Shown here: one piece after another, positions 12,571 through 21,232 of the stretch
How positions within the stretch are numbered: the stretch's first letter is position 1
Layout: each line of letters begins with the position of its first letter
Assembly (NCBI GenBank): GCA_002862435.1
Contig: PKDC01000012.1
Span: 34,227 to 98,226 of the forward strand
From: Pseudomonadota bacterium
Lineage (GTDB): Bacteria; Pseudomonadota; Gammaproteobacteria; UBA5335
DNA: 64,000 nucleotides
Reading direction: 5' to 3'
Program-made: the position numbers and the translations under genes
Notes under the pieces: generated by a model
Database searches by the model: none
What the model was told of the DNA's origin: nothing
The model's input: the letters and a program-made list of their open reading frames with translations, nothing else

Positions 12571-13698
12571 TCAACCCGCGCGCAGCAGGCAGCGCCGCCC
12601 CCAACAGGCGGCCAGCGCGGCATTCAGCGCGCCCGGTGTCGGCGGCTCGATCCCCTGCTCCGGCTGCAGTTCCGCCAGCCGTTCGAGACAGCCCATCAAG
12701 TCCTCAGTCTGCAGCCTGCGCCGCGCGCGGCGCAGGCTTTCCACCCGGGCGCATTCGGCATCGGTAAATCCGCCAGCCAGAGCACGTTCGATCCCGCTTT
12801 CCAGGAGCGGGATAGAACGGGCGTCATCGATGCGCAGCCACCACAATCCCTGCCCGCCGACCCATTCCAATCGGCTGTCGAGGCTGTAGAGCGGTGCCGA
12901 CCCTGCGCGCAAGCCGCGCGACAGCCGCCCCAGCAGCGGATGGGCCAGCAGGTCCGCCAGCCAGGAGACGGCCTCACTTATCGTCGACTCGAACGGCAAC
13001 AGCCAGAGAGCGCCGGCTCCCGCCGCCTCGGGCAGACGGGCATCACAGTGCTGCGCAGGCACTGACGGCGGGATCACGGGTGCCGGCGCCACCACCGGCA
13101 ACTGCCCCAAAGGCTCGGCCACCGCGACCAAGGCCGCCAGATCGACATCGCCGGCGGCCGTGATCCGTAGCCTTGGGCCTACAAGCAGGCGTTGCCGGAA
13201 AGCGGCCAAGCCGGCCGAATCGATGGCGGGCACCACCGCCAGCGGGCGACTGAGCGGATGATCCCCGAAGCGGGCGCAAAGGGCCAGGCTTTCCCAGGCA
13301 TCGGCGGTCGCCGCCAACTGGAGCTCATGGCTCAATACGCGTGCTTCCTGCGCCATCACCGCGGCGCTCGGCAAAGGCGCCCGCAACGCCTGAACCAGCG
13401 CCTCCAACACCTCGGGCGCGAACCATGCCGGCACCAGGCCATGCCAGACCGTCCATTCCCGTCCGCTCTGGCCATTGAGCAAGCCGCCCCAGCGCGCGAG
13501 CGCAGCCGGATCCAGCGCCTCGCAGACCAGATGCTCGAGCAGATGCGCGGCGCCGTCCTCGCCCGCACCTTCATCGACGCGGCCGGCACGCCACCACAGC
13601 GCCAGCGCGACCGCCGACCGGCCCGCCACGGACTGCGCACGCAGTTCAACACCGTTGGCCCAAGTCACCGTTTGAATCTGGGCTGCCGGATCCATCAT
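12571..13698 (-). CDS. M16 (insulinase/pitrilysin family) zinc peptidase, single-domain form
   Basis: A 375-aa protein with the inverted zinc motif HLLEH (residues 52-56) in the context GAAHLLEHLVCEALD. A second ligand is expected about 70 residues on, at HEL (Glu125 in VLSHELQLA), matching HxxEH-x69-77-E of M16 peptidases. The frame around it (LARWGGLLNGQSGREWTVW) resembles PqqF and small M16 peptidases. No signal peptide is seen, so it is probably cytoplasmic. Only one M16 gene is present, whereas many family members act as pairs; a partner elsewhere is possible. The ATGATG at 13698 leaves the exact start uncertain by one codon. It is first in a unit with ubiD and a peroxiredoxin-like gene. 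Confidence 0.8.
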   Translation of the reverse strand: MMDPAAQIQTVTWANGVELRAQSVAGRSAVALALWWRAGRVDEGAGEDGAAHLLEHLVCEALDPAALARWGGLLNGQSGREWTVWHGLVPAWFAPEVLEALVQALRAPLPSAAVMAQEARVLSHELQLAATADAWESLALCARFGDHPLSRPLAVVPAIDSAGLAAFRQRLLVGPRLRITAAGDVDLAALVAVAEPLGQLPVVAPAPVIPPSVPAQHCDARLPEAAGAGALWLLPFESTISEAVSWLADLLAHPLLGRLSRGLRAGSAPLYSLDSRLEWVGGQGLWWLRIDDARSIPLLESGIERALAGGFTDAECARVESLRRARRRLQTEDLMGCLERLAELQPEQGIEPPTPGALNAALAACWGRRCLLRAG

Positions 13699-14020
13699 GG
13701 CCCAAGACCCGTGATGATCGCACCAAGCCAGTGCGGCGCAGCATGGCGCCGATCGCTCGCATGACGGCGGTGGGCAACGCCGGGACGCCAGCGAGCAGCC
13801 ATCCAGGACGGTGGCTCACGACCCAACAGCGCGCCGTGGAAGCTGCGGAAATGCTGCATTTCGCCCGACCAAGCCGCACCGCTCAATAGTGGGCGCGAGA
13901 GCGCATCAGACGGCCAACGGGGGGGCGGGGCAAGTCCGATCCACGTGTTGGCACAGGGTGTGCTGGATTGAAAGGCGACGCGAGCGGGCATGGTTTTCAT
14001 TTTCCCACGCGATCCATCAA

Positions 14021-14113
14021 GGCAACTAGGGTTCCGGCCTCCACGGGGGTGACTGGTCCGAGGGTTGCCGGCCCCAGCGGGGCTGCACCGGCGGGACAAA
14101 AGCCCGGGAGGAC
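14021..14113 (+). promoter_or_regulatory. Guanidine-I riboswitch aptamer (ykkC class)
   Basis: The RNA shows all the conserved blocks of the ykkC/guanidine-I aptamer in order: CTAGGGTTCCGG (14026-14037), ACTGGTCCGAG (14052-14062) and GGGACAAAAGCCCGGGAG (14093-14110). GGCAAC (14021-14026) pairs with GTTGCC (14064-14069) to close P1. It ends about 50 nt before the first gene of an operon containing a guanidine hydrolase, so ligand identity and gene content agree. This class normally turns genes on when guanidine binds. No intrinsic terminator with a T-run is visible after it, so the switch may act on translation, perhaps through the GGAGG at 14151. Confidence 0.95.
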
Positions 14114-14162
14114 CAAATGGCCCTCTCGCGCGCTGTGTTTCATTCCCACCGGAGGATCCGAC

Positions 14163-15158
14163 ATGCCTCGTCGCCTGCTGCTTCATGTGCTCACGCCCTT
14201 GCTGCTTGCCTTCTTCACCCTCACCGCTACTGCCGCCCCGCTGAAGGTGGGCGTGAGCGACTGGCCGGGCTGGGTCGCTTGGTATGTTGCCCAGGAAAAA
14301 GGCTTCCTCAAGCGCCACGGCGCCGAAGTGGAGCTGGTCTGGTTCCCCAACTATACCGATTCCATTCAAGCCCTTTCCGCCGGCCAGCTCGACGCCAACT
14401 CGCAAACCTGGAGCGATACCCTGGCGCCGCTCGCGGCGGGCATTCCGCTCAAGGTCGTGCTGGTCAATGACAATTCGGCAGGCAACGACGCCCTGATGGT
14501 GGCGCCATCCATCAAAAGCTTCGCCGACCTGAAAGGCAAATCGGTCGCGCTGGAACAATTCAGCATCTCCCACTTCGTCCTCGCCACCGCTCTGGCCCGC
14601 AACGGCATGCGTCCGGAGGATGTGAAGGTGGTCAATCTGGCCGCGGGCGACGCGGCGGCCGCCTTTATCGGCGGCCGGGTGCCGGCAGCGGTGGTCTGGA
14701 ATCCCTGGGTGAACCAGATCCAGGCAAGCGGCAAGGGCAAGCCGCTGTTTACATCAAAGGATATGCCCGGCCTGGTGCCGGATCTCCTGGTGGCGCGGGC
14801 GCCGGTGCTGAACGATGCCGCCAAGCGGGCCGCCCTGCTCGGCATGGTCCGCGCCTGGTATGAAACCGTTGACTTCATCGCCAAGGAACCCCAACAGGCT
14901 GCGAAGATCATGGCCAAGGTGGTGGGCTTGCCGGCGCCTGAATACGCCACCTATCTCTCGGGCACGCGCTTTTTCGGCGAGAAGGACAACCTGATCGCAT
15001 TGGGCGAGCCCAAGCGACCCGAGTCGCTGGTGGCGGTCGGCCCAACCATCACGACTTTCCTGAAGCAGAACAAGTTGCTGGAAGGCAACGTGGACTTTGC
15101 CGGCGCGGTGGATCCCAGCCTGGTGCGCGAAGCGGCCGGCATGACCGCAGGGCCGTGA
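14163..15158 (+). CDS. ABC transporter substrate-binding protein (NitT/TauT type), putative guanidine uptake
   Basis: A 331-aa periplasmic binding protein. The ATG at 14163 has GGAGG about 7 nt upstream and gives a proper signal peptide (MPRRLLLH, a hydrophobic run to TATAA, then PLKVG). The mature start KVGVSDWPGWVAWYVAQEKG is typical of the NMT1/ThiY-like fold of NitT/TauT importers. The same frame is open about 65 codons further upstream, but that stretch is the riboswitch. It lies 3 bp before the permease gene. A guanidine substrate is inferred from the riboswitch and the downstream hydrolase, not from the sequence itself. Confidence 0.9.
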   Translation: MPRRLLLHVLTPLLLAFFTLTATAAPLKVGVSDWPGWVAWYVAQEKGFLKRHGAEVELVWFPNYTDSIQALSAGQLDANSQTWSDTLAPLAAGIPLKVVLVNDNSAGNDALMVAPSIKSFADLKGKSVALEQFSISHFVLATALARNGMRPEDVKVVNLAAGDAAAAFIGGRVPAAVVWNPWVNQIQASGKGKPLFTSKDMPGLVPDLLVARAPVLNDAAKRAALLGMVRAWYETVDFIAKEPQQAAKIMAKVVGLPAPEYATYLSGTRFFGEKDNLIALGEPKRPESLVAVGPTITTFLKQNKLLEGNVDFAGAVDPSLVREAAGMTAGP

Positions 15159-15161
15159 TCC

Positions 15162-15959
15162 ATGAGGGGCGTCGCCTCGTTCTGGTCAATCCGCGGCCAC
15201 CTGGGGAACAGTGCCTATCTCGCCCTGGCGGCGGCGGGTTTCACCACCTTCCTCGCGGCGTGGTGGACGCTGGCCGCCAGTGGCCTGGTGGATCCGGTGT
15301 TCCTGCCGACCCCCGATGGCGTGGTGCGGCGGCTGGCGATGTGGGCACGCGAGGGCGACCTGCTCACCGATCTCAAGGTCAGCATCGGCCGGGTGCTGGG
15401 GGGATTCACGCTTGCGGCCGTGATGGCCGTTCCCCTGGGCGTCTACATCGGCAGCTTTCGCCCGGTGCAGGCGTTCTTCGAGCCCTTGATGGAGTTTGCC
15501 CGCTATCTTCCGGCGGTGGCCTTCGTGCCGCTGGTCATGCTGTGGGTCGGCATCGGCGAAAGCGCCAAGGTCGCACTGATCTGGATCGGCACCTATTTCC
15601 AGATGGTGCTGATGGTCTCGGACAACGTCCGCCAGGTGCCCATGACCCAGATCGAGGCGGCCCAGACGCTCGGCGCGAGCCGGGGCGAGATTCTGTCGCT
15701 GGTGGTGTTCAAGTCAGCGCTGCCGGGCATCGTCGACACCCTGCGCATTACGCTCGGCTGGGCCTGGACCTACCTGGTGGTGGCGGAACTGGTGGCTGCC
15801 AACTCCGGGCTGGGCTACGCCATCCTGCGCGCCCAGCGCTTCCTGCAGACCGACAAGATCTTCGTCGGCATCCTGCTGATCGGCCTGCTGGGGCTGGTGA
15901 TGGACCAAGGCCTGCGGCTGCTGCATCGCCGCACCTTTCCATGGCTGCATACCCGATGA
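15162..15959 (+). CDS. ABC transporter permease (NitT/TauT type)
   Basis: A 265-aa inner-membrane permease with about six hydrophobic segments. It carries the EAA loop EAAQTLGASRGEILSLVV (about 166-183), which contacts the ATPase. The family sequence PLVMLWVGIGESAKV (about 124-138) is typical of SsuC/TauC-like permeases. The start ATG lies 3 bp after the binding-protein stop, and the gene overlaps the ATPase gene by 4 bp (ATGA). It presumably forms the channel of the guanidine-operon importer. Confidence 0.92.
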   Translation: MRGVASFWSIRGHLGNSAYLALAAAGFTTFLAAWWTLAASGLVDPVFLPTPDGVVRRLAMWAREGDLLTDLKVSIGRVLGGFTLAAVMAVPLGVYIGSFRPVQAFFEPLMEFARYLPAVAFVPLVMLWVGIGESAKVALIWIGTYFQMVLMVSDNVRQVPMTQIEAAQTLGASRGEILSLVVFKSALPGIVDTLRITLGWAWTYLVVAELVAANSGLGYAILRAQRFLQTDKIFVGILLIGLLGLVMDQGLRLLHRRTFPWLHTR

Positions 15960-16813
15960 CCGCGCCAGCCCCCTGCATCCGCATCGCAGGCCTGGGCAAG
16001 ACCTATCCCGGCCAGAGCCTGCCGGCCTTGCAAGCAATCGACCTGGATGTGGCCCAGGGGGAATTCCTGGCCCTGGTGGGCGCCTCCGGCTGCGGCAAGT
16101 CCACCTTGCTGCGGCTCATCGCCGGCCTGGAGGCCCCCACCAGCGGCGGCATCTGGCTGGATGATGCGCCCGTGACCGGACCGGGGCCGGAACGAGCCGT
16201 GGTGTTCCAGGACTACAGCCTCTACCCCTGGCTCACCGTGCTGGAAAACGTGCGGTTCTGCCGCAGCCTGCGCGTCCATACCGGCAATGCCAGCGATTCC
16301 CAGGCGGCCTCCGCAGTGGAGCGGTCCTATGCCCTGTTGGACGTGATGGGCCTGGACGCGGTCCGCAATCACTACCCCAACCAGCTTTCCGGCGGCATGC
16401 GCCAGCGGGTGGCCATCGCCCGCGCCTTGATGGCACAGCCGCGGGTGTTGCTCATGGACGAGCCCTTTGGGGCGCTCGACGCACAGACCCGCGAGGTAAT
16501 GCACGAGCTGATCCTGCGGTTGTTCGAGATTGAACGCAGCACCATCGTATTCGTCACCCACGACGTGGAGGAAGCGGTCTATCTGGCCAGCCGCGTGGTG
16601 GTCCTGGCCCCCCATCCCGGCCGGGTGGATGGCGTGCATACCCTGTCCCTGCCGCCGCCGGGAGAACGCCACCCCGACCTCAAGCTCACCCCCGAGTTGT
16701 TGCAGTGGAAAAAGACCGTGCTGGAGCGCATTCGGGCCACCTCTGGCGTGCAGCACGATCTCGACAAACTGAACCGCCTGGCCGAATTGTCGCGACGCCG
16801 AACGCCCACTTGA
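15956..16813 (+). CDS. ABC transporter ATP-binding protein (NitT/TauT type)
   Basis: A 285-aa ATPase with Walker A GASGCGKST (about 38-46), a Q-loop in VVFQDYSLYPW, signature LSGGMRQRVAIARAL, Walker B VLLMDEPFGALD and the switch histidine in FVTHDVEEA. It closely resembles the SsuB/TauB group. The start is taken at the ATG that overlaps the permease stop (ATGA); another in-frame ATG lies 15 nt upstream. The C-terminal tail of about 50 residues beyond the NBD is longer than in minimal family members. It powers the importer encoded by the two preceding genes. Confidence 0.93.
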   Translation: MTAPAPCIRIAGLGKTYPGQSLPALQAIDLDVAQGEFLALVGASGCGKSTLLRLIAGLEAPTSGGIWLDDAPVTGPGPERAVVFQDYSLYPWLTVLENVRFCRSLRVHTGNASDSQAASAVERSYALLDVMGLDAVRNHYPNQLSGGMRQRVAIARALMAQPRVLLMDEPFGALDAQTREVMHELILRLFEIERSTIVFVTHDVEEAVYLASRVVVLAPHPGRVDGVHTLSLPPPGERHPDLKLTPELLQWKKTVLERIRATSGVQHDLDKLNRLAELSRRRTPT

Positions 16814-16855
16814 TCCGCCCACACCATCCCATGAAACCTCAAGGAGACGCCTGTC

Positions 16856-18040
16856 ATGCGCCTGAAACGCTTTGCGACCACGAACCCCATGGGCTCGGGG
16901 CTCAACCATCACCCCAGCTTCGACAAGACCCAGCTGCAGGGCTGGAAATCCATGCACAAGGAAAAGGACCTGCCCTATCAGGCCTGGAAAGCCCACGTCC
17001 AGCACGGCCTGGATCATGGCCTGCCCGCCGCCGACAGCGTGCAGGATCGGGAGATTTCCACCTTCGTGCGCGGCGAGCTGCCGCATTTCGCCGGCATCAA
17101 CACCTTCATGAAGGCGCCGTTCTGTGAAGATATCCATCTGGTCGGCCAGTACGACGCGGCAATCCTCGGCGTGCCCTTCGACGGTGGTACCACCTATCGT
17201 CCCGGCACGCGCTTCGGGCCGCAAGGCATCCGCAAGATCAGTGCGCTCTACACCCCCTACAACTACGAGCTGGGCGTCGACCTGCGCGAGCAGATGAACC
17301 TGTGCGATGCCGGCGATGTGTTCGTGATTCCCGCCAACATCGAGAAGACCTTCGACCAGATCAGCCGCGGCATGGGCCACATCTTCGCTTCCGGCGCCTT
17401 GCCCATCGTGCTCGGCGGCGATCATTCGATCGGCTTTGCCACCGTGCGCGGCATCGCCGAACATACCGACAAGAAGATCGGCATCATCCACTTCGACCGC
17501 CACGCCGACATCCAGGAGAAGGACCTCGACGAGCGCATGCACACCACGCCCTGGTTCCATGCCACCAACCTGCCCAATGTGCCGGCCAAGAACCTGGTGC
17601 AGATCGGCATCGGCGGCTGGCAGGTGCCGCGCCCGGCGGTGAAGGAAGCGCGCAAGCGCGGCACCACCATCCTCACCATGAACGATGTCACCACCCTGGG
17701 ACTGGAGAAGACCGCCGAAATCGCCCTGGAAACCGCCTGGGATGGCGTGGACGCGGTGTATCTGTCCTTCGACATCGACTCTGTGGACTGTGGCTTCGTC
17801 CCCGGCACCGGCTGGCCGGAACCGGGTGGCTTCCTGCCGCGCGAGATCCTCTATCTGCTTGGCGCGGTGGCCAAGGAGGGCATCTGTGGCATGGAGGTGG
17901 TGGAGGTCTCTCCGCCCTACGATCAATCCGAAATCACCGCCCTGCTCGCCACCCGCGCCGTCGTCGACGTCCTCGGCACCCTGGTCGCCTATGGCAAGCT
18001 GGGCGCGCACAAGTCCATCATTCGCGGCTGGGGCGCCTGA
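16856..18040 (+). CDS. gdmH: Guanidine hydrolase (ureohydrolase family, GdmH-like)
   Basis: A 394-aa ureohydrolase-fold metalloenzyme. Metal ligands are visible in GGDHSIG (His190), DRHADIQ (Asp214, His216, Asp218) and SFDIDSVD (Asp306, Asp308). Arginases and agmatinases have DAHxD; the DRHxD form, the N-terminal extension of about 90 residues and the FVPGTGWPEPGG loop match the nickel-dependent guanidine hydrolases first shown in cyanobacteria (GdmH). That enzyme converts guanidine to urea and ammonia. Gene context supports this strongly: guanidine-I riboswitch and importer upstream, nickel transporter and ureD/ureA downstream. AAGGAG precedes the ATG. The paired HypA/HypB-like nickel chaperones known from cyanobacteria are not in this operon. 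Confidence 0.88.
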   Translation: MRLKRFATTNPMGSGLNHHPSFDKTQLQGWKSMHKEKDLPYQAWKAHVQHGLDHGLPAADSVQDREISTFVRGELPHFAGINTFMKAPFCEDIHLVGQYDAAILGVPFDGGTTYRPGTRFGPQGIRKISALYTPYNYELGVDLREQMNLCDAGDVFVIPANIEKTFDQISRGMGHIFASGALPIVLGGDHSIGFATVRGIAEHTDKKIGIIHFDRHADIQEKDLDERMHTTPWFHATNLPNVPAKNLVQIGIGGWQVPRPAVKEARKRGTTILTMNDVTTLGLEKTAEIALETAWDGVDAVYLSFDIDSVDCGFVPGTGWPEPGGFLPREILYLLGAVAKEGICGMEVVEVSPPYDQSEITALLATRAVVDVLGTLVAYGKLGAHKSIIRGWGA

Positions 18041-18051
18041 AGGAGTTTGCC

Positions 18052-18714
18052 ATGCTGACACAGACGCCAACGCTGCTCGCCATGGGTTTCGGCCTGGGGC
18101 TGCTGCATGCCCTCGATCCCGACCATGTGCTGGCGGTCGCCAACCTGAACGATGCCCGCGCCGGGCAGCGCGGCAGCCTTGCCTTCAGCGCCCGCTGGGC
18201 ACTGGGCCACGGCGCAGCCTTAATGGGAATCGGCACGCTGGTGCTGCTGGCGGGCCTGGCGGTGCCCACCGGCTTGAGCGCTTGGGCCGAATATCTGGTG
18301 GCTTTCGTGCTGATCGGGCTGGGGATCAGCGCGCTCTGGACGCTGTGGGCCGGCGAGGCGCCGCTCCGACTACATCGCCATGGCGCGAACGGCGCTCACC
18401 TGCATGTCGCGGGACTGCCCGCCCACCATGGCCGCCGGGCGCTGCTGGTGGGCCTGTTGCACGGCACCGCCGGTTCGGCCTCCCTGTTGGCCCTGGCGCC
18501 GCTCGCCACCGCCGCCAGCCCGTGGATCGGAATGGCGTACCTGCTCCTGTTCGGCGCGGGGGTGCTGATCGCCATGCTGGCATTCGGCGGGCTGCTGGGG
18601 GCAGGGCTGCAGCGCCTGCGATACGGGGTACCGTCGATCGCGAACGGACTGCGCGCCGCCTTGGCGCTGGCCGCCATGGCCTTGGGGATTGCCCTGCTGC
18701 GCGGCGGGATTTGA
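18052..18714 (+). CDS. Nickel transporter-like membrane protein (UreH/HupE-type)
   Basis: A 220-aa polytopic protein with about six hydrophobic segments. Near the N-terminus it has GLGLLHALDPDHVLAVANL (about 12-30), the HxxxDH-type metal motif of NiCoT/UreH transporters. A second signature is GLLHGTAGSASLLAL (about 134-148), and the cytoplasmic loop is His-rich (HRHGANGAHLHVAGLPAHH). The likely role is Ni2+ supply for the guanidine hydrolase and urease. AGGAG starts 11 nt upstream of the ATG, and the stop overlaps the ureD start by 1 bp (TGATG). Confidence 0.85.
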   Translation: MLTQTPTLLAMGFGLGLLHALDPDHVLAVANLNDARAGQRGSLAFSARWALGHGAALMGIGTLVLLAGLAVPTGLSAWAEYLVAFVLIGLGISALWTLWAGEAPLRLHRHGANGAHLHVAGLPAHHGRRALLVGLLHGTAGSASLLALAPLATAASPWIGMAYLLLFGAGVLIAMLAFGGLLGAGLQRLRYGVPSIANGLRAALALAAMALGIALLRGGI

Positions 18715-19598
18715 TGCGCCCCGCCAGCACCGCAGCCATTCGGCCGCCCCTCGCCGCCCCGGCTGAAATCGATCCATCCACCGGCTGGGCAGCCGAACTG
18801 TCGCTGGCCTTCGCGGCGCGGGGCGCGGCGACGGTGCTGACGCGGCGACAGCATCGGGGACCGCTCACGGTACAGCGGCCGTTCTACCCCGAAGGCCCGG
18901 CGGTGTGCCAGGTCACCCTGCTGCATCCGCCCGGCGGGCTGGTGGGCGGCGACCAGTTGCAGTTGACGGCCACGCTGGAGGCTGGCGCCCAGGTGCTCAT
19001 CACCACCCCCGCCGCCAGCAAGATCTATCGCAGCACTGCCGCGGTTGCCCGCCAGCGACAGCATTTCCACCTCGCCGCCGGCGCGGCGCTGGAGTGGCTG
19101 CCGCAGGAAACCATCCTGTTCTCAGGCGCCCACTTCCGCTCTCATACCCGCGTGGACCTCGCCCCCGGCGGCCGTTTCCTGGGCTGGGAAATCACCTGCC
19201 TGGGCCGTCCCGCCTGCGCCGAGCGCTTCGACGCGGGCCACGGCGCCATCGCCCTGGAATTGTGGGAAGACGGCCAGCCGCTGTTCATCGAGCGCGGGCG
19301 CTATGCAGGCGGCGGCGCCCTGCTGGCGGCGCCCTGGGGCTTGGGAGACCAGCCCGTGGTGGGCACCTGGCTGGCGCTGGATGCCCCGGCCGAGTTGACC
19401 GATGTGCTGCGTGCCCCTTTGTCCGAGGTGGCCGATCCGGCGCGCTGGGGTCTCACTCGCCTGCCACGGGTGCTGGCGCTGCGCTACCGGGGGCCGAGCG
19501 CGGCCGAGGCGCGCGCCCTGTTCATCCGCGCCTGGACGCTGGTGCGGCCGACCCTGCTGGGTCGAGACGCCCATCCGCCGCGCATCTGGGCCACCTGA
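18714..19598 (+). CDS. ureD: Urease accessory protein UreD
   Basis: A 294-aa UreD (UreH) protein, a scaffold that binds apo-urease and works with UreFG to load nickel. Family features are [16 protein letters not shown] (about 63-78), [11 protein letters not shown] (about 98-108), [15 protein letters not shown] (about 125-139) and [13 protein letters not shown]. It starts at the ATG overlapping the transporter stop, so translation is coupled. UreA follows after 103 bp. No ureF or ureG is present in the window. Confidence 0.93.
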   Translation: MRPASTAAIRPPLAAPAEIDPSTGWAAELSLAFAARGAATVLTRRQHRGPLTVQRPFYPEGPAVCQVTLLHPPGGLVGGDQLQLTATLEAGAQVLITTPAASKIYRSTAAVARQRQHFHLAAGAALEWLPQETILFSGAHFRSHTRVDLAPGGRFLGWEITCLGRPACAERFDAGHGAIALELWEDGQPLFIERGRYAGGGALLAAPWGLGDQPVVGTWLALDAPAELTDVLRAPLSEVADPARWGLTRLPRVLALRYRGPSAAEARALFIRAWTLVRPTLLGRDAHPPRIWAT

Positions 19599-19701
19599 AG
19601 CCGAAACCCTTGCCGACCTGCGCCGCATCGGCAAGGATGACGCCAGACATTTGCCAATCGATGCCCGCCGACTCCGCGCCCGTTACTTCTCAGGAGATGC
19701 C

Positions 19702-20004
19702 ATGGAACTCACCCCCCGCGAGAAAGACAAGTTGCTGCTCTTCACCGCCGCGCTGCTGGCCGAACGCCGGCTGGCCCGAGGCGTGAAACTGAATTATCCG
19801 GAAGCCGTGGCCTACATCAGCGCCGCCATTCTGGAAGGCGCCCGCGACGGCCGCACCGTCGCCGAACTGATGGACCACGGCCGCAACCTGCTTACCCGCG
19901 AGCAGGTGATGGACGGCATTCCCGAGATGATCCCCGATGTGCAGGTGGAAGCCACCTTCCCCGACGGCACCAAACTGGTCACCGTCCACGATCCGATCGT
20001 GTGA
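19702..20004 (+). CDS. ureA: Urease gamma subunit
   Basis: A 100-aa protein, exactly the usual UreA length. It starts [20 protein letters not shown] and has [34 protein letters not shown] and the C-terminal [10 protein letters not shown] pattern. GGAG lies about 6 nt upstream of the ATG. It is normally followed at once by ureB and the catalytic ureC, but here the plus-strand frame ends and unrelated sequence follows. UreA alone has no activity, so it depends on ureB/ureC elsewhere or is a leftover. Confidence 0.95.
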   Translation: MELTPREKDKLLLFTAALLAERRLARGVKLNYPEAVAYISAAILEGARDGRTVAELMDHGRNLLTREQVMDGIPEMIPDVQVEATFPDGTKLVTVHDPIV

Positions 20005-20113
20005 AAGGCGGCGATGAGCTTGAAATTGGATGAACGCTTGAGCGCGCGGGTCATGCGACCCGATACACCATCGCCTGAGCAGGATGGACTGTTAATGGCC
20101 CTAGGTCAGGCCA

Positions 20114-20626
20114 TCAGCCAGGCTGGTGGTGCCGTGCCGCACTCATTCCATCGCGCAGCGCCCACACCAGCGAACCTATCGCCATCACACTGAGTACCCA
20201 GCTTGCCAAGCCATAATCGGTGCGCATCACCGCAGTCGGCAATGCGTGCCAGCCGCTCAGGGCCTGGCCGACCACTACCACCAGCGCGCCCAGATTCATG
20301 AATAGGAACAGGTGCAACACCCGCTCCGGCTTCGGGAGCACCCGGGTATTGCCCTCAATGACAACGTCGCGTACCGACACCAGCACTTCGCCAAGGTAAA
20401 GCAGGGCAATCCACCATACCGCCGCCCCATGCCATTCGAACCAGGCCAGCGAGATGAAGATTGCGCAGAAAATCCACTCGCGGAGGCTGTGCATGCGCTC
20501 TTCCGGCCCGGACCAGGTTTGCCCCGGCAGCTTGGCCAGCAGCTCATGATTCAGAAACACGTCCACTCCACCGAGCAGACCATGCAGCATCAGGAAATAG
20601 ATAAATGGAGGAATCTCACCAGGCAT
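20114..20626 (-). CDS. Four-helix integral membrane protein of unknown function
   Basis: A 170-aa protein with hydrophobic segments at about residues 5-25, 50-82, 103-123 and 139-160. A conserved-looking cytoplasmic piece, HELLAKLPG...EERMHSLRE, lies between the first two. I recognise the general look of a small proteobacterial membrane protein but cannot name a family. GGAG lies about 9 nt upstream of the ATG. It is transcribed against the guanidine/urease operon and sits between truncated ureA and the restriction island. Confidence 0.6.
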   Translation of the reverse strand: MPGEIPPFIYFLMLHGLLGGVDVFLNHELLAKLPGQTWSGPEERMHSLREWIFCAIFISLAWFEWHGAAVWWIALLYLGEVLVSVRDVVIEGNTRVLPKPERVLHLFLFMNLGALVVVVGQALSGWHALPTAVMRTDYGLASWVLSVMAIGSLVWALRDGMSAARHHQPG

Positions 20627-21034
20627 CGCTTGTTCTCCATTTCGCTTACATATTGCGTGGCCAGGGTCAGTAGCTGGAGCATCGTTACGCTCTGCGTGTA
20701 CAGTCCTGATTCAATCGCGGGGCCAAATCAGGGTTTCCTACAGCGCTTGCGGATTAAGCATGATTATGTCGGAAGATTGCTTCTCTTGACGACCATGGCG
20801 GCTATTTGAGCCTTGATGAACAAAATTCCGGCGGAGCGAGGAAGTGGACCCCTTACCAAGGCACGGCCACAATAAAAAACCGGTAATCCTCGAAGATACC
20901 GCGCCTGACCCTGATTCCAGCCTTGATCGACCATAAGCTGACAGGGGAAAGGCCGACCGGATCGTTTGGGCTTGGGTAACGAGGAGATCTCAGACCGGAA
21001 TCACATGCCATTCGGAACCGACAACAAATTCCGA

Positions 21035-21100
21035 TAGATAAATTCACCGATGACGCTCAGGGTCACAGTCGGTGAATGGTTGCGTTATCGTAGATAAATT
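21035..21100. repeat. Direct repeat TAGATAAATT flanking the inverted repeat
   Basis: TAGATAAATT occurs at 21035-21044 and again at 21091-21100, bracketing the inverted repeat just upstream of hsdM. The 56-bp period is close to five helical turns. Function is unknown; it could be a promoter or binding element, or an insertion footprint. Confidence 0.4.
21042..21077. repeat. Inverted repeat upstream of hsdM (possible operator or hairpin)
   Basis: ATTCACCGA (21042-21050) and TCGGTGAAT (21069-21077) are a perfect 9-bp inverted repeat. It continues inward with TGAC/GTCA (21051-21054 and 21062-21065). It lies about 155 bp before the hsdM ATG. This could be an operator for a regulator of the R-M operon or a small hairpin; I see no regulator gene beside it. 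Confidence 0.5.
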
Positions 21101-21232
21101 TTTTCTACAGGCTCGCTACCCCGACGACAGAGATGCGTTTGCGCCACAGGACTCGTCGCCCGCCGGCATCAGGTCGGCTCGACGCAGGTGGCGTGCCTGC
21201 ACCCCCACGAATGCGAGGAAGACAGCTGACCA

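Larger units (their letters stand above)
20627..21232. other. Left border region of the restriction-modification island
   Basis: This is 606 bp without a supportable gene. Base composition is visibly more AT-rich than either flank, and short stop-interrupted frames fill it, which suggests acquired or decayed DNA. It contains the repeats listed at 21035-21100 and presumably the hsdM promoter. No tRNA, integrase or transposase is seen. Confidence 0.55.

Noticed and set aside
16856..18040. Agmatinase (speB)
   Set aside because: The fold is the same, but DRHxD instead of DAHxD, the long N-terminal extension and the guanidine-I riboswitch argue for guanidine hydrolase.
15815..18070. A 751-codon open frame on the minus strand opposite the ABC ATPase and guanidine hydrolase
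   Set aside because: It is the antisense shadow of two well-supported genes in GC-rich DNA; its translation has His/Gly/Val-rich, low-information sequence and no domain.
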